A stretch of 64,000 bases of DNA from Unio delphinus (Eukaryota > Mollusca > Bivalvia > Unionida > Unionidae): assembly GCA_029339505.1 (NCBI GenBank), contig JAQISU010000171.1, forward strand, positions 800,001 through 864,000, given 5' to 3'. The translations under genes and the position numbers were made by a program. Positions 12,390-26,083 of the stretch are shown here, piece after piece; within the stretch, counting starts at the first letter, position 1; the number at the start of each line of letters is the position of its first letter. Under the pieces are notes generated by a model. The model was not told the origin of the DNA. It saw nothing but the letters and a program-made list of their open reading frames with translations, and searched no databases.

Positions 12390-12960
12390 ATTTAAATTTC
12401 AAATGACGTGGTATTAAATGAAATAATGTAGAGTGAAATGAAATGATTTAACCCAACAAACGGAATGATGAATTCAAATTCCAAATCATGTTGTGTGATA
12501 TGTAATGATATAGCATGAAATGAAATGATTGAACCCCGAAAATGAAATAATGAATTCAGATTTCAATTGATGTGGCATTAAATGAAATGATCTGGTATTA
12601 AATAATCTGCATCCAAACGACATATTATTAAATGAAATTACGTAGTATGACATGAAATGATTTAACTCAACAAATGAAATGATGAAATCTGCTTCCAAAT
12701 GACATAGTTTTAAATTAAATTATATAGTCTAGAATTAAATGATTTAACCCCAAAAAGGAAATTATGTATTCAGATTTCAAATGATCTGGCATTAGTTGAA
12801 ATGGTCTGAAGAACAGAAGGGAATGATCAGCTCATATTCCAAATGATGTGGTATTAATTGAAATGTGTGGAAAGTAAACGGTCTGATCAAAATGTAAATG
12901 AGCTAGCGTAAATCCAGACAAACATGGGTGGTGGGTGGGTGGGGGAGAGGGGCGTTGTTA
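12390..12960. repeat. Left inverted arm, degenerate short tandem units
   Basis: Degenerate units of roughly 35-60 bases contain aatgaaatgatttaaccc and aatgatgtggcattaa. The inner end runs into cagacaaacatgggtggtgg and a G-rich stretch. Confidence 0.8.
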
Positions 12961-14061
12961 TTTATGACGCATGAAGTCAGCACGCCGATACATAAGGTAA
13001 CACCAATTGTTTTTTTCCATAGACCTCAATGCTAATGTTTTGTGACATAAATATACTTTATATCCTATTTCAGCATGCGTGTCACACACTGTCATAGAGA
13101 ACAATATTAGATTGTCAATTCGACGATAACAGATCCAGGTACGCCAACTCTGCTGGAACTAGACAGGGGTATGAGTTATTTAGTCACAACATACTTATTT
13201 TAGTCATGTGTATCACATTTTCAAAAAATCATAAAAGATACAAAATATGATCTATATAGGAATTAGCATAAATTCACATGTTGCAAAGAGGCTACACTTT
13301 TTTTAAAGCCTAACAGAAAGTACAACTATTACATAATCCACCAATCATAGCTAGTGTTGTTGTTTATTTCTGAATGCAAGGTTCCCTATATCTTAAGCTC
13401 CACCCACCTGTACTTGCGCAATTGGTACCGTTATACCTATTGCAAACCTTAATTTTTCTAATAATCTGTGAAATAGCTCGGGACCATATAAGTAACAAAT
13501 GTACCTGGTCTCGCTTGTCAAAAACAATTTTATGAGGTACTAAGCTATGTTTTATATGAATGCGTATAGAAATGTTATTGAGCTGTTTGAACTCTTGTTT
13601 TCATACTTTTGCTTCACTGGCAAACTCATCTTTGAAATAAGATGAATTCTTTTAACAATGAGTTGTGTCTTATTCATATTAGCACTTATCTAACGTAACT
13701 TTGGTGATATTGGAAAAATCACATTATGTCATATTGTGTAATACATATAGTAAGGTAAAAGGTCAATGCACTAGTTAGCATGAACCAGTTCTACTCTTAA
13801 AGAGACATTTTGATCTAGAAAAGGACTTATATTTGTTTCATAAACACAGAAAGTAACATCAGAGACGGATGGACATGACCCAGTCTTATTTTAAACTATA
13901 ACCTTTGAACACTTTACACTCTCTGCATATACATGAGGTCACTAACCCCCAGTCCTCACACAAAGGTCAAGCTACCCTGCCTCTTTGTCATACAAAAGAA
14001 AGCTTCCCTCCTTTGTGTAGTGAATACAATTGATTTAGTAAGCCAATCTAACACCAAATAA

Positions 14062-14095
<34 letters not shown>

Positions 14096-14994
14096 TTAAT
14101 AATAATAATAATGAGGACTTTGTATAGTGCCTAATCTTTAAAAGCTCTAAGCGCTTTACAACATCTATAATGATATGACTACACAACAGAAAAACAAATA
14201 ACAAAAACCATGAAATTGGAGAACATAAAATCATGCTGAAAACATATAAGATACAAAACATTATAGGTCTCTAAGTTTGTTCCTGCAGTAGCAAAAGGTG
14301 AATTTTAAGAGCACTCTTACAAGGGGCCACTGTCTTTGTGTTTGATTTCCATGGGCAATTCGTTCCACAGCTTTCTAAGTGGTTATGTTGAATTTGGGGT
14401 GAAAATTGGAGACTAAAATACACAAAAAGACCAAAGTTTAACAATGAGTATAGTGAGTCCAGTGGATTTAAAAACAGGAGGAAAGTGTATATCTAAATGG
14501 GAGATGTAGCTTTTGATAAAGGAATTAAAGGAGACAAAAGCAACAATGAGAAAAATGAGAAGTGAGAACTTGATGACATTACCTTGGACACTATAGGGAT
14601 GCAGTGAACCTTAGATGCAAGGACAGTTAAAAGGCACCTGTGCTATAACATTTCTTACATGCACCAAATATCAGGTGACATGGTGTTCATTCCCAGCTAA
14701 TATTAAAGGATGAATAATGTAGATAATATAGATGCATGTAATTCATGTTTCTTCTAAATAAGAAATTAACAATAATGGGCTTCATTTAGCCAAATACACA
14801 CAGACATTCATGAATGTGGATAGTCACTTTATCATGATTGGAAAACATAGTTCTTGTTAATATCAAATGAGAAGAAACAATAACCTTACCTGTTAACGTC
14901 GTCTGCAAAAAATTTTTTTCGATTAATGTGGTTTTTATAGTTGTAACCGTCCACTAGGGACATTTGTACAACTTTTATAGCCACCCTGACGGTG
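12961..14994. other. Interior of inverted-arm segment, no gene recognised
   Basis: About 2 kb with no supported gene on either strand. It contains an (AAT)n run near 14061-14112. Around 14100-14400 lies sequence with ctttgtatagtgcctaatct and aagcgctttacaacatc, reminiscent of widespread invertebrate short repeats, but the family is not certain. Confidence 0.45.
14061..14112. repeat. (AAT)n microsatellite
   Basis: About 17 copies of the AAT trinucleotide with one interruption. Confidence 0.95.
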
Positions 14995-15175
14995 GCCATT
15001 TTAGGTCCTTTGGGGGGGGTCGCTACTCCCCCCCCCCCTCAGGATTAAAAGTGCTTAAATGCACTATTTTTTAAATAGGGCGTTCTCCCGAATTACTAAA
15101 AAGTAACTATCGGGAGAAATGAAGGCCCTGGGGGTGGGTAGGAATAGTACCTACACACACCCACCCCTATCATCC
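14995..15175. other. Cluster of strong hairpins
   Basis: Three nested or adjacent inverted repeats are visible: a run of eight G facing a run of eleven C at 15012-15040; ttctcccga facing tcgggagaa with an inner ttact/agtaa pair at 15083-15118; and gggggtgggtagg facing cctacacacacccaccc at 15131-15166. Each could fold into a stem. The function is unknown. Confidence 0.75.
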
Positions 15176-15404
15176 AATCAAGCTGTAAGTAAGGTAGCGA
15201 GGGGAAATGTTTCCTCATTTCGCTAGTAATTTTGATGAGCGGATTCGGCAAAGGCGGAAAGGGTCCAGGTCCAGGAGGCGCGGGCGACACAGCAGCACAC
15301 ACAGACCACGCAAGGAGACAGACAGCAAGGCCACGAACGCAGCATACACCTGATTCTGCAAAAATCTCAGCCGAACTCTTTAAGTACGTCTGTCGATTGT
15401 AAGT

Positions 15405-15690
15405 CTGCCCAACAGCGCCCCCTGTGTTTGTTTGGATTTATGCTAGCTGATTTACATTTTGATCAGACCGTTTACTTTAAATACATTTCAATTAATACCA
15501 TATCATTTGGAATATAAGCTGATCATTCCATTCTGTTCTTCAGACCATTTCAATTAATGCCAGATCATTTGGAATTTAAATGCATCATTTCATTTTATGG
15601 GTTACATAATTTAATTCTAGGCTACATAAATTCATTTAATACTACGTCATTTGGAAGCAGATTTCATCAATCCGTTTTGTTCTCTAAAGT
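15405..15690. repeat. Right inverted arm
   Basis: This is the reverse complement of the left arm, seen as ggatttatgctagctgattt, then atttcaattaataccatatc and repeated catttggaa units. Confidence 0.8.
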
Positions 15691-16094
15691 AGAGAATATT
15701 GCATAGTTTCTTAGAAATGTGCGAGTCATTTCACGAACAGGTACTAACGTATGAGATATTATATGTACATTAGAGTTTGTTCAAAGATGAATTTAAATGC
15801 TGTATGTAAGAATATGATAATAACGTTTATCACTTATCTCACAAATTCTTAATAGATGTTAAATTCTATCTTAATTTGACACTGGAGACTTTGTTCTTTG
15901 CTAAATTATGATGAGAAAAAATTTCTTCATGATTTAGAGTTATATCAAAACAATATATGTAATAAAAACATATATTTTTAAAATGTATATACTTTATATT
16001 TTATTATTTTCGCCATTAAAATTATTGTAATAAACACTGCTAAATGCATTCTCTTTAGCACAATGCATAAGCTACCATATATGTGATCAAATCA
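15691..16094. other. Gap, nothing assigned
   Basis: AT-rich sequence without a recognisable gene or repeat, lying between the inverted arm and the start of the segmental duplication. Confidence 0.5.
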
Positions 16095-16225
16095 ATGTGA
16101 ACAAAACATATTTCTCATAAGATCATTCCACAATAACGTAGCTTGATGTCGCCATTTCATAGGCCTCCAATTAAGTGACGTAAAGCAAAGAAGGAAGTCT
16201 TAGAGTGCTTGTCTTTGCTGTTGGT

Positions 16226-16965
16226 TGTTGTTATTATTAGGGCATAACCGACATTTGATCCGGAAATCGGATTCCACCGGATAGTATGAACTTCCGATTA
16301 ATCGGAGTCGGACAAGGCAGGAACGACCGATTCGGATAATAAAAATAATAAAGTTGAATTTCTATAGCACCGTGTCTAACACTGCGTGTCATTCGATAGT
16401 GCGTTAATAAAGTTAAATAAGAAGTCAGAAAAGTCCAATATGGTCCATACAACCACGCTGTGAGACAATCTATCTGAACTGGCGGGTAAAAACCGGAAAT
16501 GTAGCCGGATATGGTAAAGTACTAAGTAACATGCTAGACACGGCAAAACCAGATACCAGGAACCTGGAAACGGAAGATGAATTTTTTTTTAAAAAAATAC
16601 GGATTTAGCATTTCCGATTAATTGAATCGTATCCGGAATCGGAAAAATTTCATGCCCAAAATCCGGAATCGGAAATCGGTAGAAAAATGCTAATCGGTAA
16701 TGCCCTAGTTATTATTGTTTTTGTTGTAGGGTTTAACGAATTTTGCCAGCACACGATATGCTATACATGGCATCCAGTATTATTGGTGGAGGAAGAACCC
16801 GGGAAAACCCCCAGAAAAGGCCACCGACCCACGAGAAGCTACTGGCAAGCTTTCTCACATAACTACATTAGCCGAATCTTAGACTCGAACCCACGCAGAC
16901 AGAGGTGAGATGGCAGTGATCCGTAACGGAAAGCGCTTTAGACCACTCGGCAACTCGGGTCTCCT
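16226..16965 (-). mobile_element. tRNA-headed V-SINE, copy 1 (interrupted by MITE)
   Basis: Read on the minus strand, it begins with a tRNA-like head: an A-box-like gccgagtggtctaaagcg and a B-box ggttcgagtc. A conserved core (ggcatccagtattattggtgg in plus orientation) and a tail of AAC/AAT triplets follow. The target duplication tctttgctgttggt is at 16212-16225 and 16966-16979. The core resembles the molluscan V-SINE family described as RUDI. A hAT-type MITE sits in its tail. Without the MITE the SINE is about 260 bp, the same as the copies at 41466 and 49099. Confidence 0.85.
16238..16707. mobile_element. Non-autonomous hAT-type MITE
   Basis: The terminal inverted repeats are taggGCATaaccga at 16238 and its complement tcggtaatgcccta ending at 16707 (one mismatch in 14). 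They are flanked by the 8 bp direct repeat gttattat at 16230-16237 and 16708-16715. Copy B of the segmental duplication has only one gttattat and no insert. The 8 bp target duplication and a YARNG-type terminus fit the hAT superfamily. No transposase is encoded in the 470 bp. Confidence 0.9.
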
Positions 16966-18544
16966 TCTTTGCTGTTGGTGTGCAGCTAACTAATATTGTA
17001 TCTCCTTTAAATAAACCATTCTTAATTTCATTGATTTTCAACAACATAAACAAATGAAATATGAAACTATACTGTCACGAGAGGCAAAATCAGGAGTGAT
17101 AATAAGAAATGTTCCACTTCATGAATGATATACCTCCTTATATCTACTAAATAACGCAGATTTTGTTCGTGTATAGTAAAAGCCACAACCATCGAATTGC
17201 TTGAATTGTTTTCCTTGTCATGTGCCAGTGCGATTATCAGATGCATTATTACATTAGTATAAAGCAGTTCAGAACTTTATGTTAACTACAGGACAGTGAC
17301 GTCTTACAAATATCGCTGGCACACAAAAAAAATCAAAGTGTGCATATTATTTAATTACTGAATCTTTTCAAGTTAACTAAAATGTTTCATCTTCGTTTCC
17401 AGATATTTTGTGTGGATTGGTACATTGAAAATGCTTGGGTCAGGGGCTAATATAGAAACATTACAAATTGCTACGTCGCTAGATTGCATAGCGTTGCATC
17501 TTTAAAATAATTATTTTAAGGATTGTAAGTTTGTTTGTATAAATGTTTGGTTCTATAGCGTTTTCACGTTAGCATTAAGACGTTCATTTTTTTTTTACTT
17601 TGGTAAACGTGCGTCTTGTTTAATAGATGCTGCTCCCAAATTTCGATTATTACCTTATTCAGTTGTTAATCAAATCTCTTCTGCATAATCTTTTCATTGT
17701 TTCCAATTATGAGCTCGGTTCTTAATCTGTGCCATATTGTTTGTCACCCAGTCATCAGAGTAAACGACTTCGTTGACGGTTTCGTTTCTACTCCTTGTGA
17801 CCGCTGATATAATTAAATACAATTATCACGGAATTATGTGCATGAAAGCACTTTGTATATTATACGAACAAAATATAAATTGGTTTGTGGTTATCCATGA
17901 TGCATGGTTCTAGCCTTCAGCTGAGATATACGAATCTTATTATATTCAACAAAGTAAACACAAAGCAAAGCGTAGGCAATGAATCGTCGTTTACCTCGAT
18001 ATCTCTGGTTATGGATTTTAGAACGTCCATCACAGATAAAATTCCTACGTCGGCAAATAATTGCCTGGATGGAGTTTGGTATACGCTGACTCAACATCAG
18101 GCCAGTCTTCAATTTCCAACATTGGCAAGAGACTAGGTCCACTAACATCGTTCAGTTGTTTTAGCAATCCCGATATTGGCTACGTTTTTCCAATCTTAAT
18201 ATTTTATACCAATAATACAAAGTTATTCATATGCATAAAGATAAGTTATTTAATTTAAATTAAATGGTATCTTCGTTCTCTCAGATCATTTTCGTTTTTC
18301 TTTAATTCGCGAAATCCGCCCATGTCTCACGTGACGTATCACGACATGAATTAGAGCCATGTTGAACGGTTCATTGCGTGGCTCTTTGGAGGGGTGTACG
18401 TTCCTTGGAAGTTTACTATAAATTAACTAGATTTTTTCATGACACTATGACTTTGAATGTGAACAATCATAAGATAATGACATTCGACACAGTCATTAAA
18501 AACTGTTCGCGGAAAACAGATGTCGTGGTTTTTATTCAAACATG

Positions 18545-18772
18545 GTATTGCTAGCCAGGATGGTTAAGTGGGACTGGATTTTATTCAAGGTTGTCATGGG
18601 CAGGTTGGTTAAATGTGACTGGATTTTTTTAAAGGTTGGCATGGCCAGTATAGTTAAGTGTGTAGGTTGGCATGGCCACGAAGGTTAAATGTGACTGGAT
18701 TTTGTTCAAGGTTGGCATGGCCAGGATGGTTAATTTCGACTGCAATTTATTCAAGCTTGGCATGGCCAGGTA
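18545..18772 (+). repeat. 45 bp array, short allele (about 5 units)
   Basis: About five degenerate units built on ggttggcatggccaggatgg and tgtgactggattttattcaa. It is orthologous by position to the expanded array at 43290-44300 in copy B. Confidence 0.93.
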
Positions 18773-19290
18773 CGTGTGTCTGTTTATATAACAGTTTGGT
18801 AATTAAATCAAATGATTTTTATTTTGCTTATTTTTTACCTTTAGAGAAGAGAATTTTATATAGAACACTGCTTACGACGCATACTGTAACGTGGCAGCAC
18901 ACATGAATGTCAAACATTATTATTTCCCCTCCATTGAGTCAACGCTGAATGTATTACAACTTCTCTCCTACGTCGGTCCAACTTAGCCTAATGACGTTGG
19001 CCAACTTTAGCCAGGCTAGAAATTTTAAAAATGTGAAAATGAGCAGATGTCGGTTCAAGTAATTCTTGTCGTTGCTACAACATTGGCCCTACAGCTGCTA
19101 GATGAGAAAATCAGCATCATCCACATTAAGTGGACATTGCACACAAATTTGTTAATAATAGCAAAATGTGTGTTATTTATCTGGTATAATGATTACATTG
19201 CTATCTTTCTGTACTAAAATGTGTACTACTAACCATTGTCAGAAAGCTATCCATTTATGAATACAACCTTAATTTGTATGTAAAACTCTT

Positions 19291-19357
19291 TATTTATATA
19301 CATACATACATACATACATACATACATACATACATACATACATACATACATACATAC
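19291..19357. repeat. (CATA)n microsatellite
   Basis: A pure tetranucleotide run. The corresponding run in copy B is at 44825-44890. Confidence 0.97.
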
Positions 19358-20311
19358 GCAGGCTTATGAAAGGGAAAGAACTCTATTAGGACTACTGGCC
19401 AATACTGACCCAAGCTAGTATTCATAAGATAATATACGATAAACTTGCGGGTTTTTTTTAAATTAAAGTTTCTTTTAATTTGAAACATTAAACTTTATAC
19501 GTTAATAATGTTATGCTTGGAGCCAATAATTTGATATTTTTCAGTAATATAAAATGTATAGATGCCATCATTCTCTTGAAATCTGAAAAGGGGTGCCATT
19601 ATTTAAATAATGATTGTTCGGTGACCTCTGTGCGCTAGACATCAATAGCTAAGTGAAATGTTTATAAATAAAATCCACTGCAGTGGTTACTGGCTTAAAA
19701 AAAATTGGACCACAATTTGTGTGGAGTTCTAATTGTTCAATCTTTAATATTTTCTTTATTAGATCAAAATATAGCATTATATTCAAAGATTTATCCTCAA
19801 GCAAACCTGTTATATTATTTGTACGAAATTACGCATGCGTATTAGTAATTTTCACAGATCAAGTTTTAGAATCATCTTCTGGCTAAAATTACATTTTCTT
19901 GGCATCTAACAATCTGGTTGTTTATAAATCCAAGAAAAGAAGATTAGTCACTCCAATAATTAAAATATGGATCTACTAAATTTCGTGTCATGGCTAGTGC
20001 CAGCATTCATGTGTCTTCGAGTGGCGGCGACTCAAATCCATTTTTCAAAATTATAGGAGAATGTAATAAAACCAAATAATAATTAAATGTCAGATAACCA
20101 AACAACAATTAAACCAGTCACAGATGTCTAGATATTGAAACTGATAATTTTAAAAAAAATATGGTGGCTCAATGAATCGCAAACGGGCAAAACACTTTCA
20201 AACTTAGGACTAATATACCAGTATTTAAAGGTAAGGCTGGTCCTCTCCCCTTACTAAAACTAATAATCCAAACAATAGAACCATATATCCTTATAATCAG
20301 CAATTTTAAAG

Positions 20312-22464
<2,153 letters not shown>

Positions 22465-22865
22465 CTTCACGTCCGCGTAACTTAGAGTTTCAATCCTCTT
22501 TCAAGACAAACTTGGTATCCTTTCGTGAGTGTGGAATTAAAATACTGAAGAAACTTAACCGCTCTGCTATAGTCTATAGTATAGATAATTTCAGCAATAA
22601 AATAAACATAAATACCGTTACACAAATAGAAAGCCCGAAATCGTCTATTAAAATAGAAATGCGTTTGAAAAAATAAGTAAAGATTAACGATGGCTAAGCA
22701 ATACAACAGAATTAAAGAAAGGCAATGACATTTGTATATAGGCCTTTCACTTTGATATTGAATGCGAATGTAATCTGCTTTGTATTAACAGCTTGAAAAA
22801 GGTATACGCAAAGAGAAACCTCAATTCAGGGAAAATACACATATCAAAACAAAACATACAATTTA

Positions 22866-23590
22866 CTATCTACGCACGGGAAGCAGCTGAAACAAACCAC
22901 TTAATCTACTATCCAATATCACACCATCTACCATCCACACACACGGGGAAGCAGCTAAAACAGACCACTTAATCTACTGTCCAATATCACACCATCTACC
23001 ATCCACACACAGGGAAGCAGCCAAAACAAACCACATAATCTACTATCCAATATCACACCATCTATCATCCACAAAAGGGAAGCAGCTAAAACAAACCAAA
23101 TAATTTACTATCCAATATAACACCATCTACCATCCTTACACAAACACACGGGAAGCAGCCAAAACAAAACAAACACTTTACTATATACACACGGGAAAGC
23201 AGATAAAACAAACCACATAATCTACTATCCAATATCACACCATCTACCATCCACACACATGGGGAAGCAGCCAAAACAAGCCACATAATCTACAATCCAA
23301 AAATATCCACACACGGGAGGCAGCCAAAACTAATCACATAATCTACTATCCAATATCATACCATCTACCATCCACACACGGGAAGCAGCCAAATTTAAAC
23401 ATACAATTTACTATCCACACACGGGAAGCAGCCAAAATAAAACATAACATTTTCTATCCCCACGGAGGGAAGCAGCTAAAAAAACAATATAATCTACTAT
23501 CCAAAATCACACCATTTACCATCCACACACACGGTCAAGACACCAAAACAAAATATACAATATACTATCCCCACACGGGGAAGCAGCCGA
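22866..23590. repeat. Approx. 65 bp tandem repeat
   Basis: About ten degenerate units contain ccacacacgggaagcagcc, aaacaaaccacataatctac and tatccaatatcacaccatct. They lie inside the element between the left inverted repeat and the last gene. No coding function is seen. The stretch 23591-23802 shows nothing recognisable. Confidence 0.9.
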
Positions 23591-23802
23591 ATCAAAACGG
23601 TTTAGTGTTGGAAATGGTTGGATAATTTGATGTGAGGGATAGAAAGAAGTCAAAGAGCATCTATATTTTAAAAAATGTAAAACAAACTACAGACGCATTG
23701 GTTTCAACAAACAAACATTGATTCCAAGAAGCAGTGTACGAACTGCGGTTCAAAAGGTAATAAAGTTCCCAACTATCCATTTTTTGTGTGGCCTTTCCTT
23801 CT

Positions 23803-24285
23803 TCACAAGTGATGATAAGTCATCAGTTCAATCCAGGCTTTTTGCTTGAAAAGGTCTGTCAAGTAACTGTTTGTTTGCTTCGTCTCCTTACTCTTGGTCA
23901 AGAGAGCTTCGATGTGATCAATTTCTCGAGCAAACAATAGAGGAGAGGAATGATCACGCAAGTCTTTATGCCACTGAGATGAGACTCCAAGCTTCGTTCA
24001 GATAATCGTCCAATTTTCTTCTTGATCCATCATCATACATTTATCGTGTTGAATTTGACTGGGATGATCCTTTTGACAACCATAACAATCTTTCTTAATC
24101 ATGTCCCTCATTGTATTCTCAAAGTGTTTGGCAAAACTGGTGACTAAATATTGTTCCTGTTCTGGCCATCTGGACTGCATGATCACTACTTCTTCTTTTT
24201 GGTCTTGGGGATTTGCTTTCTCTGTAACCTCCCATTCCATTTCCATTGATTTTCCACTATTCAAAGAAGGACAAGGGGCTTCCAT
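23803..24285 (-). pseudogene. Polinton-associated CxxC protein (CYGCQ-DHPSQ type)
   Basis: The first ATG of the frame is at 24285, just after the hexon stop. The protein has an acidic, Q/E-rich N-terminus, then MIKKDCYGCQKDHPSQIQHD followed by a further Cys. The spacing C-x2-C...DHPSQ...H...C looks like a small metal-binding motif. The same motif recurs in unnamed proteins near capsid genes in animal Polintons; that statement is from memory. An in-frame TGA at 23998-24000 is followed by 64 more open codons of charged, helical sequence to 23803. That suggests a nonsense mutation, although a shorter functional product is possible. The role is unknown. Confidence 0.6.
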
Positions 24286-24311
24286 AGTTTCTAATAGTCT
24301 AGAATGACTTC

Positions 24312-25606
24312 TCACAAACTGTTGATTTCTATGGTATTATCAAATTCAGCCTACAGAATGACATTCACCGTTTCTTCAAGAGCCCCTGCAAACTGACGTT
24401 CCACACGCAGTTGCCCAGATTTTAAAGGGTGGAAATGTCCCTCGTCGCTGCCTTGGTCTGGAGTGAAATCAAAAGCCCACAACGTGTAACCTCCTGCATA
24501 ATCGTCGTAGGAAATACCGTGACTGGTGTTGGTTCCTAACTGTCCTGTGGATTCGTACAGCGACAAGTACAATCTCAAGTAATTCTTCTGAGCAAAATCG
24601 GGTTCGAAGGGTCGGGTACACAACGTTTTGCCATCGCGAGTAACTTCGATTTTGGATACTTTGCAGTGCTTAAACTGGAAAGAATTTTGATCGTGGGTAC
24701 CATTGAGGGCTGCATTGCTGATGATACCAATGAATAAACGTTTAGGTAACTGTCCTTGGAACAGATGATCTTTGATCTTAGATCAGAGTCCAGTGGCAAT
24801 GGTGAAAGTTTTTACTTCCAGGCGTCGTATCGGATACTTGGCTGTCGTTTTGCTCAAAGTGTGACTGATATCATTTCCCACTTTAGGTAACACTTCCACA
24901 CGACGCACGTATAACCTGGCTTCTTGGATCATGGTTTTACAGTGGTTGTCATCAGCAGCCATCAGATGGAAAGCAGCACTGCTACGATTCAGTCTCAAGC
25001 GAATATCCACCCCGTTCAGCAAATACTTCTCTTGAAACCACATGTCCAAATGCAAACGATCGAACAGTTCTAAACTATGTCCTTGCAGAATTTTCTTTCG
25101 ACGCTCGTTTAAAACCACCTTGTGATGATCGTCATCTACGGTCAAGGCTGTGTCGTTAAACTTATCTGCGGTGTCAGGTTTCCATACGACGCAAGCATCT
25201 AAATGAGTGTTCTTGGCTTCTTTCCCGTATGTCAAGAGATTTTCGAAGTACGCTCGGTAAGGGTAAGTATCCATGCTACTGCTTACCAGTTTGTTATTCT
25301 TGTACAAATCCACATCGCTGAACAAGGAATGAATGAAATTGTTGACGGAAGCTACTCGAGCATCTGCTGCCGGCGGGTTGTTGTCCGATTTGACCACTTT
25401 CACTTTCAAATACAAGTAACTGCTGTTTAGATCGATGTAATTTTCGGGTTGTCCTTTGATTTGGACTCGATGGGAGCTGAATCCGTCAAAGAGGAAACGG
25501 GATGAAATTCGACCCATTGGTCTTCTTGCATGGTTATCATCGTGGGTGGCATGGCAAAGAGATCCAATTCCGACTTGGAACAGGCACAAGATTTTTGGTG
25601 CATCAT
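24312..25606 (-). pseudogene. Polinton hexon (major capsid protein), broken
   Basis: This is the double-jelly-roll major capsid protein of Polintons/adintoviruses, the family to which many annotated F54H12.2-like animal proteins belong. The start is taken at the ATG at 25606, giving about 430 codons, normal for the family. Diagnostic segments are ENYIDLNSSYLYLKVKV near 25450, SLFSDVDLYKNNKLV near 25310, a LFIGIISNAALNGTH piece near 24730 and DDYAGGYTLWAFDFTPD near 24480. Breaks: a one-base shift near 25470, an in-frame TGA at 24783-24785 and an in-frame TAG at 24351-24353 close to the end. It overlaps the upstream region of the CYGCQ gene and follows the core-like gene. No complete capsid protein can be made. 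Confidence 0.92.
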
Positions 25607-25636
25607 TTTTTTCTCTCAGTCTCTATGTTTTTACTT

Positions 25637-26077
25637 TTAATAATGAAAAGTGTCTAAGTCTCGAGCGGTTCTTTTTATCTGCGTCTTTCTAGCTTTAGAG
25701 ATACGGAGACTTTTGAAAGGGTGTCTTCGTCGTCGATTTCTGCCTTGTCCTTGCTGTGTCCTCAGGGAAGACTGAATGCCAGACTCGGTACCGTTCAGGG
25801 CTTTTATAAGAATTTCTCGTCGACCCAAAATCTCTCTGCCCGTTTGAAGCAAGACATTTTTGCCTGCTCTCAACAAAGGTTCTTTGGGGTTTTGTTGGTC
25901 AATGAGGACATTGTGAAGAAAATCATTGCCGTGAGTCAATGCGGCTTATTTTAAAGCGTGCAATCCTCGTGTCACCATCGGTTTTAAAACAGGAAACACG
26001 GAACGAAAGACTGATTTAAACATATCTCCTAAACCATGTCCTCGTTGTTGAGCGACTCCTCGGTACACATAATACAT
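25637..26077 (-). pseudogene. Virion core-like small basic protein
   Basis: The ATG at 26077 begins MYYVYRGVAQQRGHGLGDMF, followed by a hydrophobic/basic stretch. After an in-frame TAA at 25946-25948 the frame continues through PLLRAGKNVLLQTGREILG to a run of Arg/Lys (GRNRRRRHPF). A YRG...GLGD-F start, an AGK-LL-TG middle and a basic tail are typical of the small protein encoded just before the hexon in Polintons/adintoviruses, proposed to be a core or cement protein. It lies 7 bases after the penton stop and 30 bases before the hexon start. The single stop codon breaks it. The gene starting at 63856 in the second element shows the same N-terminal pattern. Confidence 0.7.
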
Positions 26078-26083
26078 CACTTT

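Larger units (their letters stand above)
12390..15690. mobile_element. Possible DNA element with inverted arrayed arms
   Basis: The sequences at 12390-12960 and 15405-15690 are similar in inverted orientation. Both carry aaatgatntggtattaattgaaat-type units and the inner block gcgtaaatccagacaaac, which appears as its complement near 15424. The 2.4 kb interior contains no recognised transposase. Ends and target duplications were not identified. It may be a foldback or tandem-repeat-bearing non-autonomous element, but it could also be an inverted duplication of a satellite. Confidence 0.5.

Noticed and set aside
16868..16965. Possible tRNA gene on the minus strand
   Set aside because: A- and B-box-like motifs are present, but the sequence is the head of a SINE found three times and does not give a full cloverleaf acceptor stem.
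25203..25430. Plus-strand ORFs across the hexon region
   Set aside because: Shadows of the minus-strand capsid gene, which has clear family motifs.
24351..25606. Stop codons as recoding or deaminase damage rather than decay
   Set aside because: Breaks in elements A and B include shifts, a homopolymer-associated frame loss and stops of mixed type, not only C-to-T changes. Ordinary decay explains them.
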